This document shows positions 1 through 5,281 of a stretch of DNA of 5,281 bases, in pieces. Positions within the stretch are counted from its first letter, which is position 1; each line of letters begins with the position of its first letter. Location: assembly GCA_021734005.1 (NCBI GenBank), contig JAIPJV010000161.1:1-5281 (forward strand), written 5' to 3'. Under the pieces are notes generated by a model that did not search any database, was not told the origin of the DNA, and saw only the letters and a list, made by a program, of their open reading frames with translations. This stretch comes from Fidelibacterota bacterium (GTDB lineage: Bacteria; Fidelibacterota; UBA2242; JAFGTP01). A program made the position numbers and the translations under genes.

Positions 1-561
1 TTCATTGAACATTATGCTATCAATAGTGAAATCTATGCTGGTGAACGGGTAGTTTCTTTGCGCAATGAAGGTCTGCTGCGGGGCGGAAAAATCTATAGCG
101 AAGATGGTATTGAGGTTAAGGAAATTGGTTCTGAAAATCATGTACAAACGGAGATTGGCATCAATTTTAATTACTCTCGATTCAATGCTGAATTGCAGGA
201 ACTTTCTGACCAGGCCAAAAAGAAAGAATCGGAACTGGAACTGGTCAGCAAAAAAATCAAATTCCTAAAGTTGTTAAACCAGCGTTTAGATGAATTATCC
301 GATAAAAAGCAGGAAGAATATAAAAATCTGCTCTATAAGGCCAAAAATTTGAAAGAGAAACTCCAATCAATTGAAGATAAAAAAGATAAACTCAATGCTA
401 TTACTGATGAAGATTTCAAAGATAAATTGATCATTGTAAGAGGAAAAATCTATAACGAAGTTGAGATCAATATGGGTAATCTTCAACATAAATTGGATCA
501 ACAATATGAGAGTGTGAAAATTTACCGGGACTCCAATAATATTTGTATCCAAAAATTATAA
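1..561 (+). CDS. FapA-family (DUF342) protein, C-terminal part
   Basis: The reading frame is open from base 1, so the true start lies outside the window; 186 residues are visible. The first ~57 residues look like short beta-helix rungs typical of DUF342/FapA: a GGKIYS turn at about residues 28-33 and an IGSENHVQT stretch at about 42-50. A highly charged Lys/Glu/Leu coiled coil follows (about 58-140). The chain then returns to beta structure with VRGKIYNEVEINMG and ends shortly after. This beta-helix/coiled-coil/beta order is the family hallmark. FapA proteins are known from flagellar assembly and polar localisation in Vibrio, but many DUF342 proteins in other phyla have no defined role, so function here is uncertain. 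No signal peptide or membrane segment is visible in this part. It is followed after 22 nt by response-regulator genes, which suggests a shared transcript. Confidence 0.75.
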   Translation, partial: FIEHYAINSEIYAGERVVSLRNEGLLRGGKIYSEDGIEVKEIGSENHVQTEIGINFNYSRFNAELQELSDQAKKKESELELVSKKIKFLKLLNQRLDELSDKKQEEYKNLLYKAKNLKEKLQSIEDKKDKLNAITDEDFKDKLIIVRGKIYNEVEINMGNLQHKLDQQYESVKIYRDSNNICIQKL

Positions 562-583
562 TCAGAGTGCAGGGTGGAATAGA

Positions 584-1975
584 ATGAAAAAAGAAGATAT
601 CAAGATACTTTTAGTCGATGACGAAGAAATGATTGTTAACCAGCTTTCCCATTATTTGAATAGCTGCGGGTATAATATAACCGGAAAAAGCGATCCGGAA
701 GAAGCCCGGGAATTGCTTAAATCCCAACATTTCGATATGGTGATCACTGATTTAAAAATGCCCAAGGTTTCAGGGATGGAAATTGTTAAAGTAGCCAAAG
801 AAATTGACAGGGATATTCTGGCTTTAATTATCACCGGTTATGCTGACACAGATTCAGCTATTGAGGCTATTCAGCATGGTGTTTATGATTTTATGCGCAA
901 GCCCTTTGAGTTCAAAAAAATCAAAAATATTGTGGATCGGGCGGCTGACCGGATAATTATGAAAAAAGAGAACAAGGCCCTCAATCGCAAAATCAAAAAG
1001 ATGTTGAATTATGTGACTACGATTTTTGATATTAGTTCGATTCTTTACCAGGTTTCCGATTTTGATACAATCATCAGCATGATTCTGGATACAATCACGG
1101 AAGGCCTAAAAATCAAAAAAGCTGGAATTTTATTAAGCAAAAATCACAGTAAAAATTATCAGATGTATAGTGCGCAAAATCTTCCGGAAACTTTCATTGA
1201 AAATGTAGATATCGACGAAAATAGTCAGATAAATGGAAAATCTCTGGACAAGCATGAAGCCACAATCATTGAATCCATTGAGCAAAATTTGGATATAGAC
1301 GGAGAAAAATATTCAGTTGATGATCAGGTTTCCAGTTGCTTATTCATACCAATTTCATTTCGGGAAAGTCTATTTGGATATTTATTGGTCTTTGATGTGC
1401 ATACAAGAACTTTGTCGCTTGATGATGAGCTGAAGCTTCTCAAAATTTTGGCGACTCAGATAGCACCGGTCTTTCTGACACAAAATGTGAGTCGAGAAAA
1501 AGACCAGGTTAGTATCAAAAGTATTGAGTACATTATAAAAAATATCATTGAGAGCTCAATCAAAAAAACCAAGCAGGAAAACCACAATGTCTATTTTCTT
1601 CAAATGAAAGTTATCTTCAAAGATGGTGTTTCTATTGCCGATGATTATGAAACATTTCAGCAAAAGCTAGAGGAAACAATAGAAAATCAGGTTCCTCAGT
1701 CTTCGGAAATACTGTGGCAGGGTTTTGGATCAATTTTTATTGTGCTTTATGAAAGTACTCCGGTTAAAGCTGAACATTTTTGCGCCAATATTCGTTCTCT
1801 TATTGAAGATCTTTACACAACTGCCGAGGGAGAATCAATTTTATCGCTGGAATATGCTATGGTGGCTTATCCCCGTGATGGGAGAAATTTCTCAGAGATA
1901 ATGAGCTGTATGGAGCACAAATTTTACAACAGTACATCCGGTCTATTTAGCGAAAATCAAGCAACTATAAAATAA
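584..1975 (+). CDS. Response regulator: receiver + GAF + degenerate GGDEF-like domain
   Basis: A 463-residue cytoplasmic signalling protein. ATG 584 is preceded by AGGGTGG at 571-577 with 6-nt spacing. The receiver domain (about 5-125) has the full active site: acidic pair D12/D13, phosphoacceptor D56 in ITDLKMP, T84 and K106 before P107. A charged linker helix (about 126-140) leads to a GAF-like domain (about 141-298), ending in the typical pattern SSCLFIPI (250-257), FGYLLVF and LLKILATQIAPVFL. The last ~155 residues resemble a GGDEF fold: an alpha/beta segment starting VYFLQMKV, a hairpin FGSIF (381-385) where GGDEF should be, and AMVAYPRDG (about 425-433), which matches the family's late 'SiGia-yP-dG' strand. 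Because the catalytic and metal-binding residues are missing, it is unlikely to make c-di-GMP. The GAF ligand is unknown. The receiver call is very secure; the GAF call is good; the GGDEF relationship is my inference from pattern alone. Confidence 0.88.
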   Translation: MKKEDIKILLVDDEEMIVNQLSHYLNSCGYNITGKSDPEEARELLKSQHFDMVITDLKMPKVSGMEIVKVAKEIDRDILALIITGYADTDSAIEAIQHGVYDFMRKPFEFKKIKNIVDRAADRIIMKKENKALNRKIKKMLNYVTTIFDISSILYQVSDFDTIISMILDTITEGLKIKKAGILLSKNHSKNYQMYSAQNLPETFIENVDIDENSQINGKSLDKHEATIIESIEQNLDIDGEKYSVDDQVSSCLFIPISFRESLFGYLLVFDVHTRTLSLDDELKLLKILATQIAPVFLTQNVSREKDQVSIKSIEYIIKNIIESSIKKTKQENHNVYFLQMKVIFKDGVSIADDYETFQQKLEETIENQVPQSSEILWQGFGSIFIVLYESTPVKAEHFCANIRSLIEDLYTTAEGESILSLEYAMVAYPRDGRNFSEIMSCMEHKFYNSTSGLFSENQATIK

Positions 1976-1977
1976 AC

Positions 1978-2556
1978 ATGAGTGATAATAATTTGCAGGA
2001 TTCTTCAAAAACTTTACTGATTGTTGATGACAATAAAAGTATTCTTGACTATCTCAAGGCCCATTTGGGTAATCATGGCTACAAGATCCAGACAGCCCAA
2101 CATGCGAAAGAGGCTCTAGCCCAAACTCAGAATCAGCACCCTGATTTTGCTTTAATTGATATTAGATTGCCGGATGTAAACGGAGTAGAATTAAGTAAAC
2201 AGATATCATCGCTTCTTCCTGAGATCATCATTATTCTGATGACAGGTTATCCCAGTGTAAAAAATGCTCTGCAAAATCAGGAGGATCGTATTTTTGATTA
2301 TTTGATCAAGCCTTTCAAAATTGAACAGGTGCTCATGTCTCTAAAAAGATCGGTTAAATACTCAAGACTGATTGAGCAGAATAATAAATACAAGGAGGAG
2401 ATCAAATCTTTACATCAGGATAATAAGGAACTTCAGATTAAGATAAGAAAGTTGATGGGTAAAACCACAAATAAAGGGAATAAGGCAATTCAGAAATCAC
2501 CAAAGAATCGCTATCTGGATTCCTACAAAAAACATCAGGATTATTCTGATGAATAA
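1978..2556 (+). CDS. Single-domain response regulator with coiled-coil, basic tail
   Basis: A 192-residue protein starting 2 nt after the stop of the preceding gene. There is no clear SD ahead of ATG 1978, so translational coupling is likely. The receiver domain (about 10-120) keeps the active site: D17/D18, phosphoacceptor D61 in LIDIRLP, T89 and K111 before P112-F113. After it come an amphipathic, probably coiled-coil helix (about 122-160; Leu/Ile spaced among Glu/Lys/Gln) and a short, Lys/Asn/Ser-rich, probably disordered tail (160-192). No output domain of a known type is visible: no winged helix, HTH, AAA+ or enzymatic domain. It may act by protein-protein contact, as a phosphate shuttle or sink, or by pairing with a kinase through the coiled coil; these roles are inference. 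It is encoded with the receiver-GAF protein and probably shares its stimulus. Confidence 0.87.
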   Translation: MSDNNLQDSSKTLLIVDDNKSILDYLKAHLGNHGYKIQTAQHAKEALAQTQNQHPDFALIDIRLPDVNGVELSKQISSLLPEIIIILMTGYPSVKNALQNQEDRIFDYLIKPFKIEQVLMSLKRSVKYSRLIEQNNKYKEEIKSLHQDNKELQIKIRKLMGKTTNKGNKAIQKSPKNRYLDSYKKHQDYSDE

Positions 2557-2714
2557 TGTATACCATTAATTACTATTAACTTAGTTGTGTAGATTCTATT
2601 AGATAGATAAGGTATCTTATTGATTTTGATTTCAATTATACCTGTTTTAACTCTAAATAAATGTTTAAATTAATGGCCAAGAATTGGGTTTATTGATTAG
2701 CGAGGTGAAACAAT

Positions 2715-4082
2715 ATGTACAAGATATTAGTCGTCGATGATGACTATGGTATCAGGTCTATTATGAAAGATTCTTTGACCAATGAAAATTATGAAGTCAA
2801 AATTGCTGAATCAGGTAAAGAGGGGCTAAATTTCATCAAAAATCAGCATTTTGATCTGGTGATAACTGACATGGTCATGCCCCCTGGTTTGGACGGAATT
2901 GATTTAATGGAAAAGGCCTTGAAGATCAATGAAGATCTGGGATTCATCATTATAACAGCCTATGGCACAATCAAAACCGCAGTTGACGCCCTAAAAAAAG
3001 GTGCTTTCGATTTTATTACCAAGCCTTTTTCAGTTTCCCAAATGACCTCCCGCATTGAGCGCTATTTTGAAAATTACGAGTTAAAAGAAGAAAATAAGAA
3101 GCTCAAGCAGGAACTTTCCTACGAGAAGAAATTCAAGCGTTTGGTCGGAAAAAGCAAGCAAATGCGCACTATTTACGAACAGATCGAAGTAGTAGCTGAT
3201 AGTAGTGCTCCTGTATTATTGCAGGGTGAAAGTGGCACAGGAAAGGAGTTGATTGCTCAGGCAATCCACAATTATAGCAATCGAAAAAACAAGCCATTTA
3301 TTCGGACTAATTGTGCTGCTATTCCGGAGACTCTTTTTGAAAGCACTCTATTTGGACATGAAAAAGGCGCTTTTACTCATGCCATTAAAACAAAGAAAGG
3401 GCTTTTTGAAGAAGCCCAGGATGGTACGCTTCTGCTGGATGAAATTAGCGAGATCCCAATTTCAATGCAGGCCAAATTACTCAGAGTTTTACAGGAAGAG
3501 GAGATAACCAGAGTTGGTGGTGCCAAAGATATTCCCATCAATGTACGGGTTATTGCAACTACAAATCGTGACATTCGCAAGATGATTCAGGAGGATAATT
3601 TTCGCTCTGATCTTTATTTTCGTCTGAACGTCTTCCCTATCAAAGTTCCTCCACTCAGAAATCGCCCCAGCGATATTCCAATTTTAATCAATCATTTTAT
3701 TAAAAAGTTCAAAGAAAAATATAATTATGATCGCAAGGAAGTCAGTCAGGAAGTTATCGATATCCTGACCAATAAGAAATGGCCCGGTAATGTTCGACAG
3801 CTGGAGAATTTAATGGAGCGGGCTATATTATATTCCGGAAAAAATGATAGACTGGAATTGAAACATTTCGACATGGAGTCCCATCCTATCAACCTGGATG
3901 ATGATAAAGTTAATGATGATTTTATCACAATTGATGAGATGGAAAAACGCCTAATTTTACGAACGCTGAAACAAACTGATAATAATCGCACAAAAGCGGC
4001 AAAAATTCTGGGCGTAAGCGTCCGCACTATCAGAAACAAATTAAATCAGTATAAGGAAGAAGGGATTAGTATTCCGGAATAG
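2715..4082 (+). CDS. NtrC/AtoC-type sigma-54-dependent response regulator
   Basis: A complete 455-residue activator. ATG 2715 follows GAGGTG (2702-2707) at 7-nt spacing. Domain order: receiver (1-120) with D8-D10, phosphoacceptor D52 in ITDMVMP, T81 and K103; linker helix (about 120-145); AAA+ sigma-54 interaction domain (about 147-375); Fis-type HTH (about 405-448). In the AAA+ domain, Walker A is GESGTGKE at 171-178, Walker B is LLLDE at 239-243, and FRSDLYFRL at 296-304 carries the arginine-finger region. KWPGNVRQLENL is the sensor II segment. The HTH reads NRTKAAKILGVSVRTIRNKL around 423-443. The loop that contacts sigma-54, normally GAFTGA, is GAFTHA (218-223). Family members hydrolyse ATP as ring oligomers bound to upstream enhancers to open sigma-54 promoters. 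The cognate kinase and targets are not in the window. The 158-nt gap before it suggests its own promoter or read-through from the operon upstream. Confidence 0.95.
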   Translation: MYKILVVDDDYGIRSIMKDSLTNENYEVKIAESGKEGLNFIKNQHFDLVITDMVMPPGLDGIDLMEKALKINEDLGFIIITAYGTIKTAVDALKKGAFDFITKPFSVSQMTSRIERYFENYELKEENKKLKQELSYEKKFKRLVGKSKQMRTIYEQIEVVADSSAPVLLQGESGTGKELIAQAIHNYSNRKNKPFIRTNCAAIPETLFESTLFGHEKGAFTHAIKTKKGLFEEAQDGTLLLDEISEIPISMQAKLLRVLQEEEITRVGGAKDIPINVRVIATTNRDIRKMIQEDNFRSDLYFRLNVFPIKVPPLRNRPSDIPILINHFIKKFKEKYNYDRKEVSQEVIDILTNKKWPGNVRQLENLMERAILYSGKNDRLELKHFDMESHPINLDDDKVNDDFITIDEMEKRLILRTLKQTDNNRTKAAKILGVSVRTIRNKLNQYKEEGISIPE

Positions 4083-4112
4083 AGACCACACGTAATTTTT
4101 ATAATGAATATT

Positions 4113-4139
4113 ATATTAAATGTTAGGCTCATTTAATAT
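4113..4139. repeat. AT-rich inverted repeat (stem-loop)
   Basis: ATATTAAATG (4113-4122) and CATTTAATAT (4130-4139) form a perfect 10-bp stem around a 7-nt loop. It lies immediately beside the GC-rich terminator, between the convergent genes. On its own it is weak (almost all A-T pairs). It may help end - strand transcripts that pass the first hairpin or protect + strand 3' ends; this is inference. Confidence 0.5.
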
Positions 4140-4142
4140 TAA

Positions 4143-4170
4143 AAAGGCCCCGTTTTTAATCGGGGCCTTT
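4143..4170. terminator. Bidirectional Rho-independent terminator
   Basis: AAAGGCCCCG (4143-4152) pairs perfectly with CGGGGCCTTT (4161-4170) around the 8-nt loop TTTTTAAT. The stem is far more GC-rich than its surroundings. Read on the - strand, the GC stem runs into TTTTTAATATT, a good U-tract for the rpn genes. Read on the + strand only a short TTT follows, so termination of the sigma-54 regulator transcript may be weaker. It sits 60 nt after the + strand stop and 52 nt beyond the - strand stop, as expected for a terminator shared by convergent units. Confidence 0.85.
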
Positions 4171-4222
4171 GCAATAATCGGTTTTATATGTTTATTTAAA
4201 ACTCAAATTGACAGGAAATAAA

Positions 4223-4441
4223 TTAGCATAGATCCTTTATTTTTTTCACTGTCTTAACCTCAAGCATGGTAATTTTTGAGACGGTTTCTATACATATATC
4301 ATTTTTGAGCATATTTTTAGCAATCGTAACCTGCTCTTCTCTTTTCCCCTCTCTTTTACCTTCTTTTATTCCTTCTTTTTTTCCTTCTTTCTTACCTTTT
4401 TTGATCCCCTGCTTTTCCAGCTGTTCGGCGATAGTCATCAT
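4223..4441 (-). CDS. Free-standing RpnS-like small protein (copy of the Rpn C-terminal tail)
   Basis: A 72-residue ORF starting 54 nt downstream of the Rpn stop on the same strand. It begins MMTIAEQLEKQG, continues with six four-residue units (IKKG, KKEG, KKEG, IKEG, KREG, KREE; residues 13-36) and ends in a short helical segment. Residues 1-47 match the nested RpnS of the upstream gene exactly except for one missing IKEG unit; the last ~25 residues agree at only about 9 of 23 positions. In the published E. coli Rpn work, the separately translated C-terminal tail is an antitoxin that binds and blocks the full-length nuclease, with a dimer helix built of four-residue repeats. By analogy this may be a second antitoxin. 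An in-frame stop lies 18 nt before the ATG pair, so it cannot be part of a longer protein. AAGG (4452-4449) at 7-nt spacing is a weaker SD than the nested site. It could instead be the remnant of a second rpn gene that lost its nuclease part. Coding is likely but expression is unproven. Confidence 0.68.
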   Translation of the reverse strand: MMTIAEQLEKQGIKKGKKEGKKEGIKEGKREGKREEQVTIAKNMLKNDICIETVSKITMLEVKTVKKIKDLC

Positions 4442-4443
4442 AA
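4299..4443 (-). repeat. Direct repeat, copy A (in the free-standing rpnS-like ORF)
   Basis: These 145 bases match 4584-4740 with a single substitution (around 4379, T versus C, synonymous) and one 12-nt gap. The match starts abruptly at TCATTTTTGAGC and stops just beyond the ATG pair; outside these limits similarity drops sharply. It covers the first 47 codons of the small ORF. Confidence 0.95.
4334..4405 (-). repeat. 12-nt in-frame tandem repeat, six units
   Basis: Six consecutive, imperfect 12-nt units encode four-residue blocks of the form (I/K)(K/R)(K/E)(G/E). Most units contain AAAGAAGG on the coding strand. This is one unit fewer than the equivalent array at 4619-4702. Confidence 0.85.
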
Positions 4444-4495
4444 TATAACCTTGTAAAAATTAGTTAACTCATTAAGCAGCCTACGATTAAATTTT

Positions 4496-4738
4496 TTAAT
4501 CATTAGTTGAAATTTCTTTTTCTAAATCTTTTACCATTTTAATTGATAAACCTGTGACTTTTGAAATTGTTACTATATTCATTTCATTTTTGAGCATATT
4601 TTTAGCAATCGTAACCTGCTCTTCTCTTTTCCCCTCTCTTTTACCTTCTTTTATTCCTTCTTTTATTCCTTCTTTCTTTCCTTCTTTCTTACCTTTTTTG
4701 ATCCCCTGCTTTTCCAGCTGTTCGGCGATAGTCATCAT
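4496..4738 (-). CDS. Nested in-frame RpnS, predicted intragenic antitoxin
   Basis: Within the Rpn gene, in the same frame, ATG-ATG at 4738-4733 follows a near-perfect SD (4750-4743). Initiation there would give an 80-residue protein made of the C-terminal tail: MMTIAEQLEKQG, seven four-residue repeats (residues 13-40), the VTIAKNMLKN helix and a short HTH-like end (ISKVTGLSIK). In E. coli, such C-terminal products of rpn genes are translated separately and neutralise the full-length nuclease by binding it; the repeat helix lies in the dimer interface. Here the separate start is seen as a strong SD plus double Met at the exact junction between the nuclease fold and the tail. That this product is made and acts as an antitoxin is inferred from the family. 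Unlike the E. coli case, a second copy of this module follows downstream. Confidence 0.72.
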   Translation of the reverse strand: MMTIAEQLEKQGIKKGKKEGKKEGIKEGIKEGKREGKREEQVTIAKNMLKNEMNIVTISKVTGLSIKMVKDLEKEISTND

Positions 4739-5281
4739 AACATCACCTCCTATTTTTGATCTTGCTTTTATTTTTTTGTGAAATTCCTCGATATCATCAT
4801 CTCTTACATTGGCCACATAAACTACTAGAGGTTTTAAAAAACTAATATCATATTTTTCCAGCATACTAGCAAATTTATTTAAAAAATTCTCTGTTCTTAT
4901 ATATCTCAATAATGTTAAACGAGCTCTCAATTCATCAGTTCCAATTATCTCATGGTCTTCAAATTTTGAAAGATCATATAAAATATATTTAAAATCTGGG
5001 ATATAATCCAAAAATTTATCAGTCTTAATAAGGTCAGAAAACTTATTGCTTATATTCCATTCCTGAACTCCATGATAAATTATAAGGGGGATAATAGGTG
5101 GAAGATTTTGTTTATTTTTCCGTTTTGCCCGCCATATTCTGAGTAAATATTCCAATAATTGCAAACCAACATCTTTATCAGGAAAGCTTTTATGCTCAAA
5201 TAATAGATAAACAAATCCCTGAGTGTCATCTATTTTTACTTTATAAAGCAAGTCAGAAAAATATTCTTTAAGCTCATTTGT
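4496..5281 (-). CDS. Rpn-family nuclease (RpnL; PD-(D/E)XK, putative transposase_31/YhgA), N-terminus missing
   Basis: The frame is open through the right edge, giving 261 visible residues; family members are usually around 300 or more, so perhaps 50-60 N-terminal residues are outside. Numbering from the edge, KEYFSDLLYKV (residues 5-15) carries the catalytic Asp (D10). FVYLLFEHKS follows with the E-x-K pair (codons near 5197 and 5191), the PD-(D/E)XK signature. Also typical of Rpn are QLLEYLLRIWRAKRKNK, PPIIPLIIYHG and the FKYILYDLSKF block. The C-terminus begins at MMTIAEQLEKQG and has seven four-residue charged repeats. Rpn proteins are Mg-dependent DNA nucleases that promote RecA-independent recombination; later work describes them as toxins in phage defence, held in check by their own C-terminal fragment. 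Active-site residues look intact. The apparent TTG start at 5251 is not real because the conserved Asp lies upstream of it. No IS ends are seen, so despite the 'transposase' label it is not called a mobile element. Confidence 0.92.
   Translation of the reverse strand, partial: TNELKEYFSDLLYKVKIDDTQGFVYLLFEHKSFPDKDVGLQLLEYLLRIWRAKRKNKQNLPPIIPLIIYHGVQEWNISNKFSDLIKTDKFLDYIPDFKYILYDLSKFEDHEIIGTDELRARLTLLRYIRTENFLNKFASMLEKYDISFLKPLVVYVANVRDDDIEEFHKKIKARSKIGGDVMMTIAEQLEKQGIKKGKKEGKKEGIKEGIKEGKREGKREEQVTIAKNMLKNEMNIVTISKVTGLSIKMVKDLEKEISTND
4584..4740 (-). repeat. Direct repeat, copy B (inside the rpn gene)
   Basis: These 157 bases pair with 4299-4443. The extra 12 nt is one additional four-residue unit (IKEG). 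The upstream edge falls at the ATG pair; the next ~12 bases, including the SD, are still recognisably related (8 of 12) but altered in copy A. The downstream edge falls inside the codon after LKN. Confidence 0.95.
4619..4702 (-). repeat. 12-nt in-frame tandem repeat, seven units
   Basis: Seven consecutive 12-nt units encode IKKG, KKEG, KKEG, IKEG, IKEG, KREG and KREE. On the + strand this is a nearly pure pyrimidine tract (TTCCTTCTTT pattern). Such in-frame arrays can gain or lose units by slippage without breaking the reading frame. Confidence 0.88.
4743..4750 (-). promoter_or_regulatory. Internal Shine-Dalgarno for nested RpnS
   Basis: On the - strand GGAGGTGA (4750-4743) lies inside the Rpn coding sequence, with 7 nt between GGAGG and the ATG at 4738. 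In the long protein these bases encode Gly-Gly-Asp-Val, ahead of Met-Met. It is the strongest SD-like site in the - strand unit, which argues for deliberate internal initiation. Confidence 0.75.

Noticed and set aside
58..60. TTG as the start of the FapA-family gene
   Set aside because: The frame is open to base 1 and the upstream codons continue the same beta-helix pattern, so the gene is simply cut by the window.
2674..2687. Sigma-54-like element TGGCCA-N4-TTGG ahead of the sigma-54 activator
   Set aside because: The spacing is one base too short and the essential GC at -12 is GG; it also sits so close to the SD that the transcript would have almost no leader.
2557..2714. Possible sigma-70 promoter in the 158-nt gap (TTGATT and TAAATT-like boxes)
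   Set aside because: The region is so AT-rich that many weak hexamers occur, and none combines good -35 and -10 boxes at 16-18 nt spacing. A 5-bp ATAAG/CTTAT hairpin at 2607-2620 is also too small to call.
3377..4039. Antisense ORFs of 67 and 97 codons within the sigma-54 regulator
   Set aside because: They overlap highly conserved AAA+ and HTH coding sequence, show no recognisable domain and have no supporting SD.
4266..4448. A + strand ORF rich in Ser/Phe/Pro over the repeat, and its twin at 4554-4781
   Set aside because: Both are antisense shadows of the 12-nt repeats and duplicated block; the apparent similarity between them just mirrors the - strand duplication, and neither has an SD.
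4485..4501. GATTAAA/TTTAATC hairpin over the rpn stop codon as a terminator
   Set aside because: Only 7 mostly A-T pairs with a 3-nt loop and no U-tract on the - strand; it would more likely let transcription continue into the small ORF.
4334..4702. CRISPR-like look of regularly repeated short units
   Set aside because: Units are contiguous 12-nt coding repeats without spacers, in frame with the Rpn tail.
4496..5281. Insertion sequence, because the family is often labelled 'transposase'
   Set aside because: Rpn proteins are nucleases without demonstrated transposition, and no terminal inverted repeats or target duplications are seen here.

Overview
The window comes from an AT-rich bacterial genome. 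The low-GC codon use, clean Shine-Dalgarno (SD) sites, a FapA (DUF342) protein, AtoC/NtrC-type regulation and an Rpn-family nuclease with a long Lys/Glu/Gly tail all fit a Bacillota-like anaerobe. Halanaerobiales is my best guess, but it rests on family resemblance and not on any marker gene.

Left and middle (1-4082, + strand): a regulatory block. It opens with the C-terminal part of a FapA-family protein (1-561, cut by the window edge). Next comes a receiver + GAF protein whose C-terminus looks like a dead GGDEF domain (584-1975), then a receiver-only protein with a coiled-coil and basic tail (1978-2556). The first three genes are tightly packed (22-nt and 2-nt gaps) and probably form one transcript. 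After a 158-nt gap with no gene and no convincing promoter lies a complete NtrC/AtoC-type sigma-54 activator (2715-4082) whose GAFTGA loop reads GAFTHA. There are three receiver domains but no histidine kinase in view.

Boundary (4083-4222): the two blocks converge. An AT-rich stem-loop is followed by a strong GC-rich stem-loop that can terminate transcription from both sides.

Right (4223-5281, - strand): an Rpn (PD-(D/E)XK, 'transposase_31/YhgA') locus. The Rpn nuclease gene enters from the right edge. Inside it, in frame, is a canonical SD followed by ATG-ATG, which would produce the C-terminal 80 residues separately. This is the RpnL/RpnS 'gene within a gene' toxin-antitoxin architecture. 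The unusual part is just downstream: a separate 72-codon ORF (4223-4441) that is a second copy of the RpnS segment. It is nearly identical in DNA over the repeat-bearing N-terminal half, has one 12-nt (four-residue) repeat fewer, and has a clearly diverged C-terminal end. The locus therefore seems to carry one toxin, its nested antitoxin, and an additional free-standing antitoxin paralogue. This is the most interesting signal in the window.
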